From Microbacterium sp. SORGH_AS_0969 (GTDB lineage: Bacteria > Actinomycetota > Actinomycetes > Actinomycetales > Microbacteriaceae), in contig NZ_JAUTAG010000001.1 of NCBI RefSeq assembly GCF_030818255.1, positions 1,612,001 to 1,676,000 on the forward strand: 64,000 nucleotides of DNA, in the 5' to 3' direction. The notes beneath the pieces were generated by a model. The model searched no databases and had not been told where the DNA came from. It saw nothing but the letters and a program-made list of their open reading frames with translations. Below are positions 9,007 to 18,447 of the stretch, piece by piece. A program made the translations under genes and the position numbers. Each line of letters starts with the position of its first letter. The stretch's first letter is position 1.

Positions 9007-10176
9007 TCAGCCCTCGTAGCCCATCGGCATGTCGATGACCTCGAAGATCGCGGGCGCGTACCATCGTTCGCGCCCGCCCCTGCCGTGCGTTCCTAGGGAG
9101 CGGAGCCAGCCTCGCTTCTCAGCGTTCTTGATGAGCAGGCGTGTTCCTTGGTTGGTCATCTGGAGCTCGTCTTCGACTGACTTGACCGTAACGAACGGGT
9201 TCCGAACGATGATGTCGACGAGCCGCGGCAGGTTCGAACGCTCCTTGATGGCTTCCGAGTGATATCGCTCGCGAATGGAAATCAGCCTGCGGGAGCGGTC
9301 GACGGCGTCGTCAGCTTGTGCGCGAACGGCCTCGAGGAAGAACGTGAGCCATCCCTCGATGTCGGCTTTCTCACGCACGGCCTGAAGCCGCTCGTAGTAC
9401 TCCTCCCGGTGGGTTTCGAAGTAGTTCGAGAGGTATAGCAGCGGCAGGGGAAGGCGCTTGCGTTCCATGAGAAGGAGGTTGATGAGCAGCCGCCCGATTC
9501 GGCCGTTGCCGTCGAGGAACGGGTGGATCGTCTCGAACTGGTAGTGCATGAGCCCGGCCTGCACGAGCGCCGGCAGGGCGCGACCGTCGTCGTTGACGAA
9601 CCGCTCCCAATCCGCGAGGAGGTCGCCCAGGTGTTGGGGGAGCGGCGGTACGAATGTTGCGGACGTCGGCGTAGCGCCAGCGCGGCCCACCCAGACGGGG
9701 GAGCGTCGGAACTCCCCAGGCGATTTCTCCTCGCCCCGCACCCCAGTCAAGAGGGTTTCGTGGACCTGAAGGATCAGTCTCTGGGTGATCGGCAACGTTG
9801 CTGCCAACGTGTAGGCCTGATGCGTCGCCTGAAGATAGCGGTGGACTTCGGCGGTGTCGTCGTTGCGCGCGTCGGTGTCGATCTCTGCTTGGAACACCTC
9901 GGATAGCGATGCTTGGGTGCCCTCTATTCGAGAGCTCGCGAGCGCCTCACGCCGAAGGTACGGGCCGATGAGCAGGCTCGGGTCGGTGATGAGCATGCCC
10001 AGTCCCTGCAGATGTCCGAGAGCCGCGTCCGCTTCGGAGAGTGCGGCGACGACCACGCTCGACAGGTTCAATTGGCGCGGGATGGGCCTGGGGAGGTAAT
10101 AGACGAACGCATCCTTCTTGCCGGGCTCGCGCGTGGCGTATCCGAATGCGGAGTCGACAGATCGGGTTGCATCCAT
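9007..10176 (-). CDS. Fic family protein (class II, self-inhibited)
   Basis: A 389-residue Fic protein, typically an AMP transferase acting on a target protein. The active-site motif HPFLDGNGRIGR starts at His218. An N-terminal inhibitory helix motif SSRIEG (81-86) fits the (S/T)xxxE(G/N) consensus, placing it in class II with the inhibitory segment in cis. An N-terminal Fic_N-like region precedes it. A C-terminal winged-helix-like segment (about 325-385, VKSVEDELQMTNQGTRLLIKNAEKRGWL) suggests DNA binding and autoregulation. The upstream region holds four copies of a TTGGAGCGT box. Its target is unknown; the type is widespread in soil actinobacteria. Confidence 0.9.
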   Translation of the reverse strand: MDATRSVDSAFGYATREPGKKDAFVYYLPRPIPRQLNLSSVVVAALSEADAALGHLQGLGMLITDPSLLIGPYLRREALASSRIEGTQASLSEVFQAEIDTDARNDDTAEVHRYLQATHQAYTLAATLPITQRLILQVHETLLTGVRGEEKSPGEFRRSPVWVGRAGATPTSATFVPPLPQHLGDLLADWERFVNDDGRALPALVQAGLMHYQFETIHPFLDGNGRIGRLLINLLLMERKRLPLPLLYLSNYFETHREEYYERLQAVREKADIEGWLTFFLEAVRAQADDAVDRSRRLISIRERYHSEAIKERSNLPRLVDIIVRNPFVTVKSVEDELQMTNQGTRLLIKNAEKRGWLRSLGTHGRGGRERWYAPAIFEVIDMPMGYEG

Positions 10177-10205
10177 GCATCCACGCTACAACTAACTGGG
10201 CGTTT

Positions 10206-10292
10206 CAGTTGGAGCGTCATGGCGCGGTTGTAACTCGAGTTGGAGCGTGAGCCTGACGCTCCAAGTGACTTGAACGTCGGTTGGAGCGTCGG
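10206..10292. promoter_or_regulatory. four TTGGAGCGT boxes upstream of fic
   Basis: TTGGAGCGTCA or a close variant occurs at about 10208, 10240 and 10280 on the plus strand and as its complement TGACGCTCCAA at 10254. All lie within 110 bases of the fic start (10176). The central pair forms an inverted repeat around a seven-base centre. The boxes could be operators for the HTH-bearing Fic protein. They could also be another intergenic palindrome family. Confidence 0.5.
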
Positions 10293-10311
10293 TCCTCCTC
10301 CGCGCGACGCG

Positions 10312-10347
10312 GTCGTTTCTCGCGTCGACCAGTTTGGAAGAAACGAC
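10312..10347 (-). terminator. hairpin downstream of eccC
   Basis: GTCGTTTCT (10312-10320) pairs perfectly with AGAAACGAC (10339-10347) over an 18-base loop. It lies about 75 bases past the eccC stop at 10422 on the minus strand. No strong U-run follows, so termination is possible but not certain. Confidence 0.4.
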
Positions 10348-10421
10348 GAGGCCAACTCCCGTGCGCGCAGAGGTGGGCCGCATGTCTCGCCTCCGCCGCC
10401 ATCATCCGCCGGCGCCGAGGA

Positions 10422-13400
10422 CTACGGCGCGCGGTTGGCTCTTCTGCGTCGCGTCAGCGGCGGATCCTCGGCGTCCGTCCCGGCAGGACGGGGACCGGAT
10501 GCCGTGCCCTCGGCGCGCCGACCCGCGTCGGCCCGCGACTTCACCGCGGTGTCGCCGACGATCGCCTCGTCGCCGAGGTCGGCGGTGTCGCCGCCCACCG
10601 CCGCATCGTCAGCCCGCGCGGCGTCACCGCCCGCTGCCGCGTCATGAACGTCTGCTGTCTCGCAGCCCGCCGCCGCGCCGCCCGTCACCGTTGAGCCACC
10701 CGCCGCCGCCCCAGCCCCCGCGCCCGCCGCCGCCCCTGCCGTCGCATCCGCGCCCGCGCCCGCGGCCGCATCTGCCGTCCCACCCGCCGCGACACCCGCG
10801 CTCGCACCCGCCGCCGCCCCTTCCCCGGCGACGAAGTTCGCCACCTGCACCAGCGTCGGCCGCTCGCCGCGCCGCGCGAGGCGGCCGCGGCCGGCGATCA
10901 TGGGCTCCGCGTAGAGCTTCGGCAGGATCGCGCCCTCGGAGCGGTCGCCCGACATGATCAGAGCCGTGCCTCCGGTGTCGCGGATGCCCTGCAGCGCCGC
11001 ATCGAACATCGCGCGCGCGGCGCCGGCCACCGGCCGGCTGACCACGACGTTCAGGCGCAGATCGCGAGCCGAGGCGAGGTATGGCAGCAGGGGGCGCAGG
11101 GGCTCGGTGCCGCCGGCGGAGAGGATGTCGAAGTCGTCGGCGATCACGAGGATCCGCGGGCCCGAGTCGCGGTCGCTCTGGCGCTTCTCGAGCTCGACGG
11201 CGATCGACTCGGCGAGCAGGCGCGCCTGTCGTCCCGACGACGCGTGTCCGCCGAGGTACGCGTCCGGCACCTCCGACACCAGCTCCCCGCGCGCGTCCAT
11301 GAGCGCAACGACGAGCTCTTCCGGGGTGTGCCGGTCGATCGTGCCGCGCACGATCCCGCGGAGGGCGGTGGTCTTGCCGCAGTGGCTGTCGCCCAGCACG
11401 AGCAGGTGCGGGTCGCGCGTGACGACATCGAGGAGCACGGGCTGCATCGTGTCTTGGCGGAGCCCCAGGGGCACGGCATCCGGTTCGTCGATCGCATCGG
11501 GCAGCTCGGCCGGGGACAGTTCTTCGGGCAGCAGGCGGATCGGCGCCGCCCCCTGACCGCCCCAGCGCGCCGCACTCTCTCGCGCGAGCTGTTCGAGCGC
11601 CTCGCCGGTGTCGCCGTCGTCGACCTCTTCGAGCAGGGGGAGGGCGATCTGCGCGAACAGCTTGTCGTCGGTGAGCACGCGGCCCGGCTGGTCGGCCTTG
11701 AGGGTCGTCGAGAGCTTGCGCGCGATCTGCGAGTCGGCGGGATCGTTGAGCTTCAGTTCCAGGCGCGTGCCGATGAGGCCCTGCAGGTTCATACGGAGCT
11801 CGTTCCACCGCGAGAGGGCGACGACGACATGGATGCCGAAGCTTCCGCCCCTCTCCAGGAGCTGCGCGAGCGGCGCCTCGAGGTCGTCGAAGTCTTGGCG
11901 CAGCGCCCCGAGCCCGTCGACGAGCAGAACGACGTCGGCGCTCGGCAGCTCGGGCAGACGCCCTTGCGCGTGCTGGCGGCGCATGTCGGCGAGAGAGTCG
12001 AGACCGTAGTCGCGGAAGACGCGCTCGCGCGTCGCGAGCATCGCGGTGAGCTCCTCGAGCAGTCGCGTGAGGCGCTCGCGGTGCCCGCGCGTGGCGACAC
12101 CGCCGACGTGCGGGAACGGCTCGATGCGGGCGAGGCCGCCGCCGGTGAGGTCCATGCCGTAGATGCTGACCTGGCGCGGCGAGTGCGTGAACGACAGCGA
12201 CGCCGCGAGGGTGCGCAGGAACATCGAGCGTCCCGACTGAGGTGCTCCGGTGATCGACACGTGTCCGCCCGAACGGGTGAGGTCGAGCATCCAGGGCGAC
12301 TGCGTCTGCGTGGAGGGGTTGTCGAGGAGGCCCATCGGGGCACGGAGCGTCCCGGCGCCGTCGGCCTGCGGCAGCACACCGCCGAGTGTGAGCACGGGCG
12401 GCAGCGGCGGGAGCCAGACCGGCCGCGTGCGGGTGACGCCGCGGGCGAGACGCTGGGTCGCCGCTTGCACGAGCGTGCGGCCGGTGGTCGGGGTCTCGGG
12501 CTCGGCGCTGTCGAACTCTTCGGCCTCGACCTCGTGCGCGGGGAGGTCGTAGGCGGGAAGCGGCAGGACCGGCGGGGCATCGTCGTGCCGTGGTCCGGCC
12601 TCGACGGGGTCGGGAACCGGTCCCGAGACGTAACCGGCGCGGAAGCGGGTGTAGACCGAGGTGTCGACCTTCAGGTAGCCGAAACCGGGGATGGCGGGGA
12701 GGTGGAAGGCATCCGGGGTGTCGAGCACGACGGCCGACTCGGCCTCCGAGAAGGTGCGCAAACCGATGCGGTACGAGAGGTACGTGTCGAGGCCGCGGAG
12801 GCGTCCGCCCTCGATGCGCTGGCTCGACAGCAGCAGGTGCACGCCGATCGATCGACCGATGCGCCCGATCGTCAGCAGCAGCTCGACGAAGTCGGGTTCG
12901 GCCGTGAGCAGCTCGCCGAACTCGTCGATGACGAGGAAGAGGTGCGGCAGCGCCGGCAGGTCGGGCCGTTCCCGGCGCATCTGTCGGTAGTGGCCGATGG
13001 ATGCCGCGTTCCCGGCATCCTTCAACAGGCGCTGCCGACGCACGACCTCGCCCTGGATGCTCGACCGAGCGCGCTCGGTCAGCTGCGGGTCGTCGGCGAG
13101 GTTGTCGATGATGCCCGCGACGTGCGGGAGCCGCGAGAACGGCGCGAACGCCGCGCCCCCCTTGTAGTCGACGAGGATCATGCTGAGGTCGTCGGGCGAG
13201 TGGGTCAGGGCGAGCCCGAGGATGAGCGTGCGCAGCAGTTCGCTCTTTCCCGAGCCGGTCGCGCCGATGCAGATCCCGTGCGGACCCATCCCGAGCTGCG
13301 CCGACTCCTTGAGGTCGAGCAGCACCGGGCCGCCCCGGTCGTCGACGCCGATGGGCACGCGAAGGAACTCCGCGGCGCTGCGCACCCGCCACGAGGCCTT

Positions 13401-14717
13401 CACGTCGATGGCATCCACCTCGTCCACGCCCAGAAGCTGCGTGACGTCGGGGGCGAGAGAGGTGCCGGCGTCTTCGGCGGAGGTGCGGGTGAGGCGGAGC
13501 CCCGCGAGCGGGCGCGCGATCACCTCGAGCGCCTCGCTCGAAACGGGGTCGATCCGGATGCCGGTGGCCGGGGCCTCACCCGAACCCGGGGTCTCGATCG
13601 TGGCGATGCCTTCCGCGACGGTCACGCGCACACCGACGGTGGGCGGTTCCTTCAGCCTGTCGTCCACCACGTGGACGACGGTGATGCCGAGGTCGGCCAG
13701 ACTCAGCGCTGCGTCCAGACGGGGCATGGTGCTCGCCGAGCCGTCGCCCTCGTCGATGACGACGATCAGGCGGCCCGGCTTCGTGCGACGCCCCGCGCGC
13801 CGGGAGGCGGCGGCGGTCGCGACGCGGTCGCGGAGTTCGGCGCTCAGGAGTGAGAGGAGGTCGTCGAGACGGGGAGCGAGGCGCCGCGCGGCGACGGCTC
13901 CGGTCGGAGCAGCGTCCGACGACAGGTGGGGGACGAGGTCGAGTCCGCGCCAATCGTCCAGCCGGTGCGGCGCGACGACGGCCGCGATGTGCACGTCATC
14001 GGGCGAATGGAACGCGGCGATCTGGGCCACGAGGGTGCGCGCGACGGGCAGGGTGTCGGTTCGGTCGCCGACGATCGACACGTGTCCTCCGCCCTCCAGG
14101 TCGACGGTGGCGGGCATCCCCTGGGCGACCCCCGCGAGGCGGACCATCCGTTCCGCCGACTCGCGCATGACCGGGTCGAAGGGCTGCACCGGGTTCTGTT
14201 CGGCGGGCAGGGCCACCTCGACAGCCCGGAGGTCGCCCGTTCCGATTCGCACGCGCAGGAAGTCGGCGTCGCCGGGGCGTCGTTCCCAGCGCCGCGCCGG
14301 ATCCGCTCCGATCTCGACGAGAGTGCCGGGGGCGGGGTTGAGGGCCAAGGCCGCGTCGCGTTGGCGGTCGGCCCGTTCCCGCACCGTCTCGCGCGTCTCC
14401 TCGAGGTAGTCGAGATAGCGCTCGCGCTGCACACGCCGCTGGCGCGCGGCGTTGCCCCGCTGCGTGAAGGCCAGGCCCAGACCGCCGACGAGCGCGACGA
14501 CGAGGATGACGGCACCGACCACGACCATGAGCGGGTTGTTGCGCAGCAGCACGATCATGGTGATCGACGACAGACTCCCGACGATCGGCAGGAGAGACTG
14601 CAGCGGGAAGCCGGTCGGCCCTTCGCCGACCGGCGGGGGCGGCGCGAGCACGACGTCGTCGGCGGGCACCACGGGCTCGCTGATCCGCGCCGGGCGGTGC
14701 ACGATCCGGACGTTCAC
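10422..14717 (-). CDS. eccC: type VII secretion motor ATPase EccC (FtsK/SpoIIIE type)
   Basis: A 1431-residue membrane-anchored motor ATPase of the ESX-type pathway. Two transmembrane helices lie at about 39-82. Three ATPase modules follow, with Walker A motifs GATGSGKS (about residue 485, intact), GAPQSGRS (about 826, lysine lost) and GDSHCGKT (about 1110, intact). EccC binds C-terminal signals of Esx substrates and drives export. The last 150 residues or so are an unusual Ala/Gly-rich tail ending in a basic RRRRANRAP. The GTG start overlaps the preceding gene's stop by GTGA; the frame upstream of it is the other gene's shadow. It is the last gene of the locus. Confidence 0.9.
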   Translation of the reverse strand: MNVRIVHRPARISEPVVPADDVVLAPPPPVGEGPTGFPLQSLLPIVGSLSSITMIVLLRNNPLMVVVGAVILVVALVGGLGLAFTQRGNAARQRRVQRERYLDYLEETRETVRERADRQRDAALALNPAPGTLVEIGADPARRWERRPGDADFLRVRIGTGDLRAVEVALPAEQNPVQPFDPVMRESAERMVRLAGVAQGMPATVDLEGGGHVSIVGDRTDTLPVARTLVAQIAAFHSPDDVHIAAVVAPHRLDDWRGLDLVPHLSSDAAPTGAVAARRLAPRLDDLLSLLSAELRDRVATAAASRRAGRRTKPGRLIVVIDEGDGSASTMPRLDAALSLADLGITVVHVVDDRLKEPPTVGVRVTVAEGIATIETPGSGEAPATGIRIDPVSSEALEVIARPLAGLRLTRTSAEDAGTSLAPDVTQLLGVDEVDAIDVKASWRVRSAAEFLRVPIGVDDRGGPVLLDLKESAQLGMGPHGICIGATGSGKSELLRTLILGLALTHSPDDLSMILVDYKGGAAFAPFSRLPHVAGIIDNLADDPQLTERARSSIQGEVVRRQRLLKDAGNAASIGHYRQMRRERPDLPALPHLFLVIDEFGELLTAEPDFVELLLTIGRIGRSIGVHLLLSSQRIEGGRLRGLDTYLSYRIGLRTFSEAESAVVLDTPDAFHLPAIPGFGYLKVDTSVYTRFRAGYVSGPVPDPVEAGPRHDDAPPVLPLPAYDLPAHEVEAEEFDSAEPETPTTGRTLVQAATQRLARGVTRTRPVWLPPLPPVLTLGGVLPQADGAGTLRAPMGLLDNPSTQTQSPWMLDLTRSGGHVSITGAPQSGRSMFLRTLAASLSFTHSPRQVSIYGMDLTGGGLARIEPFPHVGGVATRGHRERLTRLLEELTAMLATRERVFRDYGLDSLADMRRQHAQGRLPELPSADVVLLVDGLGALRQDFDDLEAPLAQLLERGGSFGIHVVVALSRWNELRMNLQGLIGTRLELKLNDPADSQIARKLSTTLKADQPGRVLTDDKLFAQIALPLLEEVDDGDTGEALEQLARESAARWGGQGAAPIRLLPEELSPAELPDAIDEPDAVPLGLRQDTMQPVLLDVVTRDPHLLVLGDSHCGKTTALRGIVRGTIDRHTPEELVVALMDARGELVSEVPDAYLGGHASSGRQARLLAESIAVELEKRQSDRDSGPRILVIADDFDILSAGGTEPLRPLLPYLASARDLRLNVVVSRPVAGAARAMFDAALQGIRDTGGTALIMSGDRSEGAILPKLYAEPMIAGRGRLARRGERPTLVQVANFVAGEGAAAGASAGVAAGGTADAAAGAGADATAGAAAGAGAGAAAGGSTVTGGAAAGCETADVHDAAAGGDAARADDAAVGGDTADLGDEAIVGDTAVKSRADAGRRAEGTASGPRPAGTDAEDPPLTRRRRANRAP

Positions 14718-15508
14718 GCGGCCGCCCCCTCGGCGCGCACCAGGGCAGCGGCCAGTCGCACGAGGGCGCGGTGTGTCAGCGAGCGGCGTGCGGCGCCACC
14801 CGCTCGCAGGCCCGGGTCGAACGGTACGGCGATCACGGGATGCGGCGTTCCTGTGGCGACGGCGCGGGCCACGGCGTCGCCCTCGCGGGCGTGGTTGACG
14901 AGCGCCAGCACGACTGTCGGCGCCTCCGGGAGGCCGGCGATCGCGGTCACCACGGACCGCGCGTGCTCGACCGGCGACCGACGTCCGTCGCTGACGAGGC
15001 ACACGACGTCGCACAGCGCGGCGCACGCGGCGAGGTCGACGAGCGGATGCCGAACCCCGAAGTCCGTGATCGCGACGTCGAAGAAGCGGGTGATGGGGGC
15101 GGCCTCACCGAGCCAGGTGCCGACCGCGTCCGTGCTGTCGCGCGGGCGCAGCGCGACCACCCCGTCGGCGACCTCGAGTCCGGACAACGCCTCGGCGGTG
15201 GTGCGCGCTCCCGCGCGCGTCTCATCGGGACCGACGGGCGCGGCGCCGAGGCGTGCGCCGAGTCCGTCGTCACCGGACGAGACGTCCACCGCGAGCACGG
15301 GGGCGCTCCGCCGCGCGGCGACGGCCCGCGTGAGCTGGTGGGCGACCGTGCTCGTCCCGGCCCCGGGCGACAGGGACAGCACCCCGATGCGACGCGTGGT
15401 CGACAGACTGCCGCGGATCGCGGCATCCCAGGCGGTCAGTTCGATACGCCCGTTGGCGCCGCTGCCGAACACGGCGGCGGCGACGGCGCGGGCGTCGAGC
15501 ACGGTCAC
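14714..15508 (-). CDS. MinD/ParA-like protein of the type VII secretion locus
   Basis: A 264-residue protein with MinD/ParA architecture. A P-loop-like segment LSLSPGAGTSTVAHQL (about 43-58) is followed by a beta strand ending LAVDVSSGDDG, a DVAITDFG strand and VCLVSDG. The usual lysine of the deviant Walker A motif is replaced (GAGTST), so ATP hydrolysis is doubtful. MinD-like proteins such as EspI accompany mycobacterial ESX loci and are thought to regulate secretion. The gene is coupled to eccD upstream and eccC downstream by GTGA overlaps, which makes a role in the same machine very likely. Confidence 0.7.
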   Translation of the reverse strand: MTVLDARAVAAAVFGSGANGRIELTAWDAAIRGSLSTTRRIGVLSLSPGAGTSTVAHQLTRAVAARRSAPVLAVDVSSGDDGLGARLGAAPVGPDETRAGARTTAEALSGLEVADGVVALRPRDSTDAVGTWLGEAAPITRFFDVAITDFGVRHPLVDLAACAALCDVVCLVSDGRRSPVEHARSVVTAIAGLPEAPTVVLALVNHAREGDAVARAVATGTPHPVIAVPFDPGLRAGGAARRSLTHRALVRLAAALVRAEGAAA

Positions 15509-16854
15509 GGCCGACCGCCGAACATCGCCAGCAGATCGGCGTACACGCCGAGGGCTCCGACGAGCAGGGGGAGCAGGGAGAGGACCGCGAGCGACTCGAT
15601 GATGTTGCCCACTCCGCGGAGGCGTGCGCGGACGTGCGCGCGGGGGCGGACGAGCACCGCTGCCGCGATGATCGCGGCTCCCCCGACGGCCACGACGGTG
15701 CCGATCCACGCTCGATCCCCGGACAGCAGCACCAGAAGTATTGCCGCCGCGATGGCGCCGCCCGCCGCCCACAGGAGCCAGCCGTGCGAGCGGAGGGGGA
15801 AGGCGCGCGTGCGCAGCGCGGCGACGAGGAACAGGGCGAGCGCGAGCAGCTCGGTCCAGATCGTGCCGGAGAGGGCGAGGACCACGCCCGTCACGCCGAT
15901 GATCGACGCGGTGGCCGCCACGCTCCACGTGAGCGCCGCGTAGGCCTCGTCGATCGCCGCGAAGGTGCGGCGGCGGCTGGGCGGCGATCCCTCGGCGGCG
16001 CGCTGATCGAGGTCGGTGAGGCCGGCTGCTCCCAGCGCGATCCAGGGCAGCGGGCCCGTCGCGAAGGCCGCCACGACGCCCGTGATCGCTGCTGCCGAGA
16101 CCACGTCGACCCGCGCGAGCACCAGACCGAGGAGCAGCGAGGCAAGGACGGCGCCCACGGCGCCTCCGGCAGCCGCTCCCCGTCGACGATGAGCGACTCC
16201 CACGGCCAGTACGACGGCGGTCGAGCCGACCGCGATCGCCGCGGCGATTCCGGCGACGAGGGTGGCGGTGGCCGGGTATCCAGCGCCCGCGATCGCGGCG
16301 GAGGTCGCGGTGCCCACCGGTAGAACGAGTCCCGCGGCAGCCGCCGCCACGCACACCGACAGTCGGCGGAGACCGCCGAGACCGAGCGCGATCGTCACCC
16401 CGAGCAGGAACAGCGCGGCCCCGAGCAGGCTGAACGCGCCGACGGCCGGCGCGCTCCAGGGCGCCGTCCATCCGGCCAGGGCGAAGGCCACCGCGATCCC
16501 GACGGAGCCCGCGATCGCGCGTGAGCGGCCGTCCCACCGGTCGGGCCGCGCGTCGTGCGCGTCGGCGGCGGCGTCGGTGACGTCGATCACGACGGGAGGC
16601 GGGGGCGCGGCATCCAGTCGCACGAGGCGCACGAGCGAGCCGTCGACGAGGTCGAGCTGCTGCGGGGTCAGGGCGATATCGATCTGCTCACCGTCCGGCG
16701 CGACGACCGCGAGCGGTCGCGCCACGGTTCCCGCGGTCTCGCCGAGCAGGTCGATGAGGCGCGGGAGAGCCGCGCCGAGAGGCTCGGTGCGGGGGACGAC
16801 GACCTCGACACGGCGCTGCGCGCCCGCCACGGTCACGCGGGTGTAGATGCTCAC
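15505..16854 (-). CDS. eccD: type VII secretion membrane channel protein EccD
   Basis: A 449-residue protein with an N-terminal ubiquitin-like (YukD) domain, about residues 1-85. A linker ending near RPDRWDGR follows, then about eleven transmembrane helices to the C terminus. EccD is the polytopic membrane component of the ESX core complex with EccC. The GTG start (SIYTRVTVAG) overlaps the stop of the small upstream membrane protein by GTGA. The longer open frame upstream of it is the neighbour's shadow. Length and domain order are normal for EccD. Confidence 0.88.
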   Translation of the reverse strand: MSIYTRVTVAGAQRRVEVVVPRTEPLGAALPRLIDLLGETAGTVARPLAVVAPDGEQIDIALTPQQLDLVDGSLVRLVRLDAAPPPPVVIDVTDAAADAHDARPDRWDGRSRAIAGSVGIAVAFALAGWTAPWSAPAVGAFSLLGAALFLLGVTIALGLGGLRRLSVCVAAAAAGLVLPVGTATSAAIAGAGYPATATLVAGIAAAIAVGSTAVVLAVGVAHRRRGAAAGGAVGAVLASLLLGLVLARVDVVSAAAITGVVAAFATGPLPWIALGAAGLTDLDQRAAEGSPPSRRRTFAAIDEAYAALTWSVAATASIIGVTGVVLALSGTIWTELLALALFLVAALRTRAFPLRSHGWLLWAAGGAIAAAILLVLLSGDRAWIGTVVAVGGAAIIAAAVLVRPRAHVRARLRGVGNIIESLAVLSLLPLLVGALGVYADLLAMFGGRP

Positions 16855-17126
16855 GGGGTCTGGGCTCCGGTCGGGGTGGGGACGGTCGACGGGGTCTGCA
16901 CGGTCGACGAGGTCTCCGCTCGCTCGCTCAGCAGCTGAGAGACGAACGACACCCCAACGCATGCGGCGCACGCGACGGCGGCGATGACGATCGTGCCCAT
17001 CAGGCGCTTCGCGTGATCGTTGACGGTGCGGCGCTCGCCGATGTGGCCGTAGAGCAGGGCCGACCCCAGACGCATGCGCTGGATCTTCGCCTGCTCGATG
17101 AGCACCGCGTCGCGTTGGTCGGGCAT
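16851..17126 (-). CDS. small single-pass membrane protein, possibly EccB-like N terminus
   Basis: A 91-residue protein: a cytosolic charged segment (MPDQRDAVLIEQAKIQRMRL), one transmembrane helix at about 45-65 (GTIVIAAVACAACVGVSFV) and a Thr/Pro-rich outside tail. It sits where eccB would be expected, coupled by TGATG to the FHA gene and by GTGA to eccD. The start resembles the short cytosolic arm and single helix of EccB, but the large periplasmic repeat domain of EccB is missing. That resemblance is weak and is my inference. Confidence 0.65.
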   Translation of the reverse strand: MPDQRDAVLIEQAKIQRMRLGSALLYGHIGERRTVNDHAKRLMGTIVIAAVACAACVGVSFVSQLLSERAETSSTVQTPSTVPTPTGAQTP

Positions 17127-17902
17127 CAGCGGCCTGCCTCTCGGATGGTCAACACGCGATCGCCGATCTCCAGCGTCACGTTCCCGGGCACGGGCGTGCG
17201 CTGGTGCGCGAGGAGCGGCGTCGATGCTCCGGCGCCGCGTACGAGCGTGCCGTTGGTCGAACCGAGGTCGGTGACCCACACCTGCCGACCGTCCCACTCG
17301 AGGCGCACGTGCGACTTCGACAGCGTGCGGGACATGTCGGCCCACCGGTACACCTGCGCGGGGGCATCGGGCGGAGCGAGCGGATCGCGGCCGAGCACGA
17401 GCGCCGCATCGAGCGAGAGGCGTTCGCCCGAATCGAGAGCGAGGGTGGGAACCATCCCGCGTCGCGGACGGACGGATGCCGGGGCCCCACCGCCGTCGTC
17501 GGGGAACGCGAACGCGGCGATGGCGGGGGCGAACGGGTCGCGGCCGCGCCGCAGGTCGTACGCCCCGAGCGCCCCGCTGACGAGCGCGAGGAGGGTGCCG
17601 GGTCCGGCCGCAGCTCCGGTCGACCGACGGACGAAACGGACGTCGACGGTCGTCGCGCCCAGCGTGCGCCCGGTACGGCCGAGCAGCCACACAGTCGCGG
17701 CGATCAGGACGAGCGCGACGGCGACGAGGACATTGCCCACGGCGGGCAGACCGGCGATCGCGACGGCGATGCCCGCGGCCAAGACGGCGAGGGGCATTAC
17801 GACGTCGAGCGCCACCGCGCCGATGAGCTGCCCCGCGTGCGCCCGCTGCGTGAACACGAGCGGGTCGACGTCGGCGAGGCGCAGCGCCTCGTTCGTGGTC
17901 AT
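17126..17902 (-). CDS. RDD-like membrane protein with C-terminal FHA domain
   Basis: A 258-residue protein. The N-terminal part has an RDD-like pattern (RAHAGQLIGAVALDVV, then two or three transmembrane helices and RTLGATTVDVRFV). The C-terminal part is a forkhead-associated domain, with RTLSKSHVRLEW and DLGSTNGT, which binds phosphothreonine peptides. FHA proteins are common accessory or regulatory parts of type VII loci and link them to Ser/Thr kinases. The start at 17902 is preferred because GGGAGG lies four bases upstream. An upstream ATG at 17938 with GGGAAAG would add 12 residues. First gene of the eccD-eccC operon. Confidence 0.75.
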   Translation of the reverse strand: MTTNEALRLADVDPLVFTQRAHAGQLIGAVALDVVMPLAVLAAGIAVAIAGLPAVGNVLVAVALVLIAATVWLLGRTGRTLGATTVDVRFVRRSTGAAAGPGTLLALVSGALGAYDLRRGRDPFAPAIAAFAFPDDGGGAPASVRPRRGMVPTLALDSGERLSLDAALVLGRDPLAPPDAPAQVYRWADMSRTLSKSHVRLEWDGRQVWVTDLGSTNGTLVRGAGASTPLLAHQRTPVPGNVTLEIGDRVLTIREAGR

Positions 17903-18078
17903 GCCGCCTCCCTGGACACCGACCAATACCTTCTTCATGCGTCTTTCCCGGCCCCGCGGGCTTGATCACGCGGGAAGTCTTCCCCTGAGGGGCGTCTTTT
18001 CTACATCTCGGGAGCGCGATCCGTGGCGCATCTCGCCCCGTTTTACGGACGGGTCCGGGAACCCCCGTGAAACGGCGG

Positions 18079-18106
18079 CGGCGTCGGACGCGAACGCCCG
18101 ACGCCG
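18079..18106 (-). terminator. hairpin downstream of the Esx-like genes
   Basis: CGGCGTCGG (18079-18087) pairs with CCGACGCCG (18098-18106) over a ten-base loop, starting 13 bases beyond the stop of the Esx-like gene on the minus strand. It probably separates abundant Esx transcripts from the membrane-machinery genes downstream. Confidence 0.55.
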
Positions 18107-18118
18107 TTCTGTCGCGTG

Positions 18119-18430
18119 TCAGCCGATCGACTCGACGGCGGCGCGAGCCTTGCCCAGAGCCGTCTGTGCGGCCTCATCGTTGCGCTCGAGGGACGAGCGC
18201 AGGGTCTGGATGATGCCACGCACCTCGGCGGCGGCGTTCTTCCAGCGCACCTCCTTGCCGTGGTAGTCCTCGGACACCCCGTCGGCGGCGTAGTCGGCCA
18301 TCGCCGCCTGCACGTCGCGGTCGCGCTGATCGATCAGCGACTCGAGCTGGGCCGCGATGCGGTTGAAGTTGTCTTGAGCGTTCTGCGAGGCGGCGACCGA
18401 GTAGTCGCGACGATCTGCCTGGTTCACCAT
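18119..18430 (-). CDS. ESAT-6-like (WXG100 superfamily) protein
   Basis: A 103-residue, almost wholly helical, charged protein without signal peptide (SVAASQNAQDNFNRIAAQLESLIDQRD...RWKNAAAEVRGIIQTLRSSLERND). Size and helical-hairpin layout fit ESAT-6-like type VII substrates. A canonical WXG turn is not obvious; a WKN sits at the expected mid-position. It is the second gene of an esx pair, 17 bases after its partner, with GAAGGAG before the ATG. It is probably exported as a heterodimer by the adjacent EccC/EccD machine. Confidence 0.78.
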   Translation of the reverse strand: MVNQADRRDYSVAASQNAQDNFNRIAAQLESLIDQRDRDVQAAMADYAADGVSEDYHGKEVRWKNAAAEVRGIIQTLRSSLERNDEAAQTALGKARAAVESIG

Positions 18431-18447
18431 GCGGGCGTCTCCTTCTC

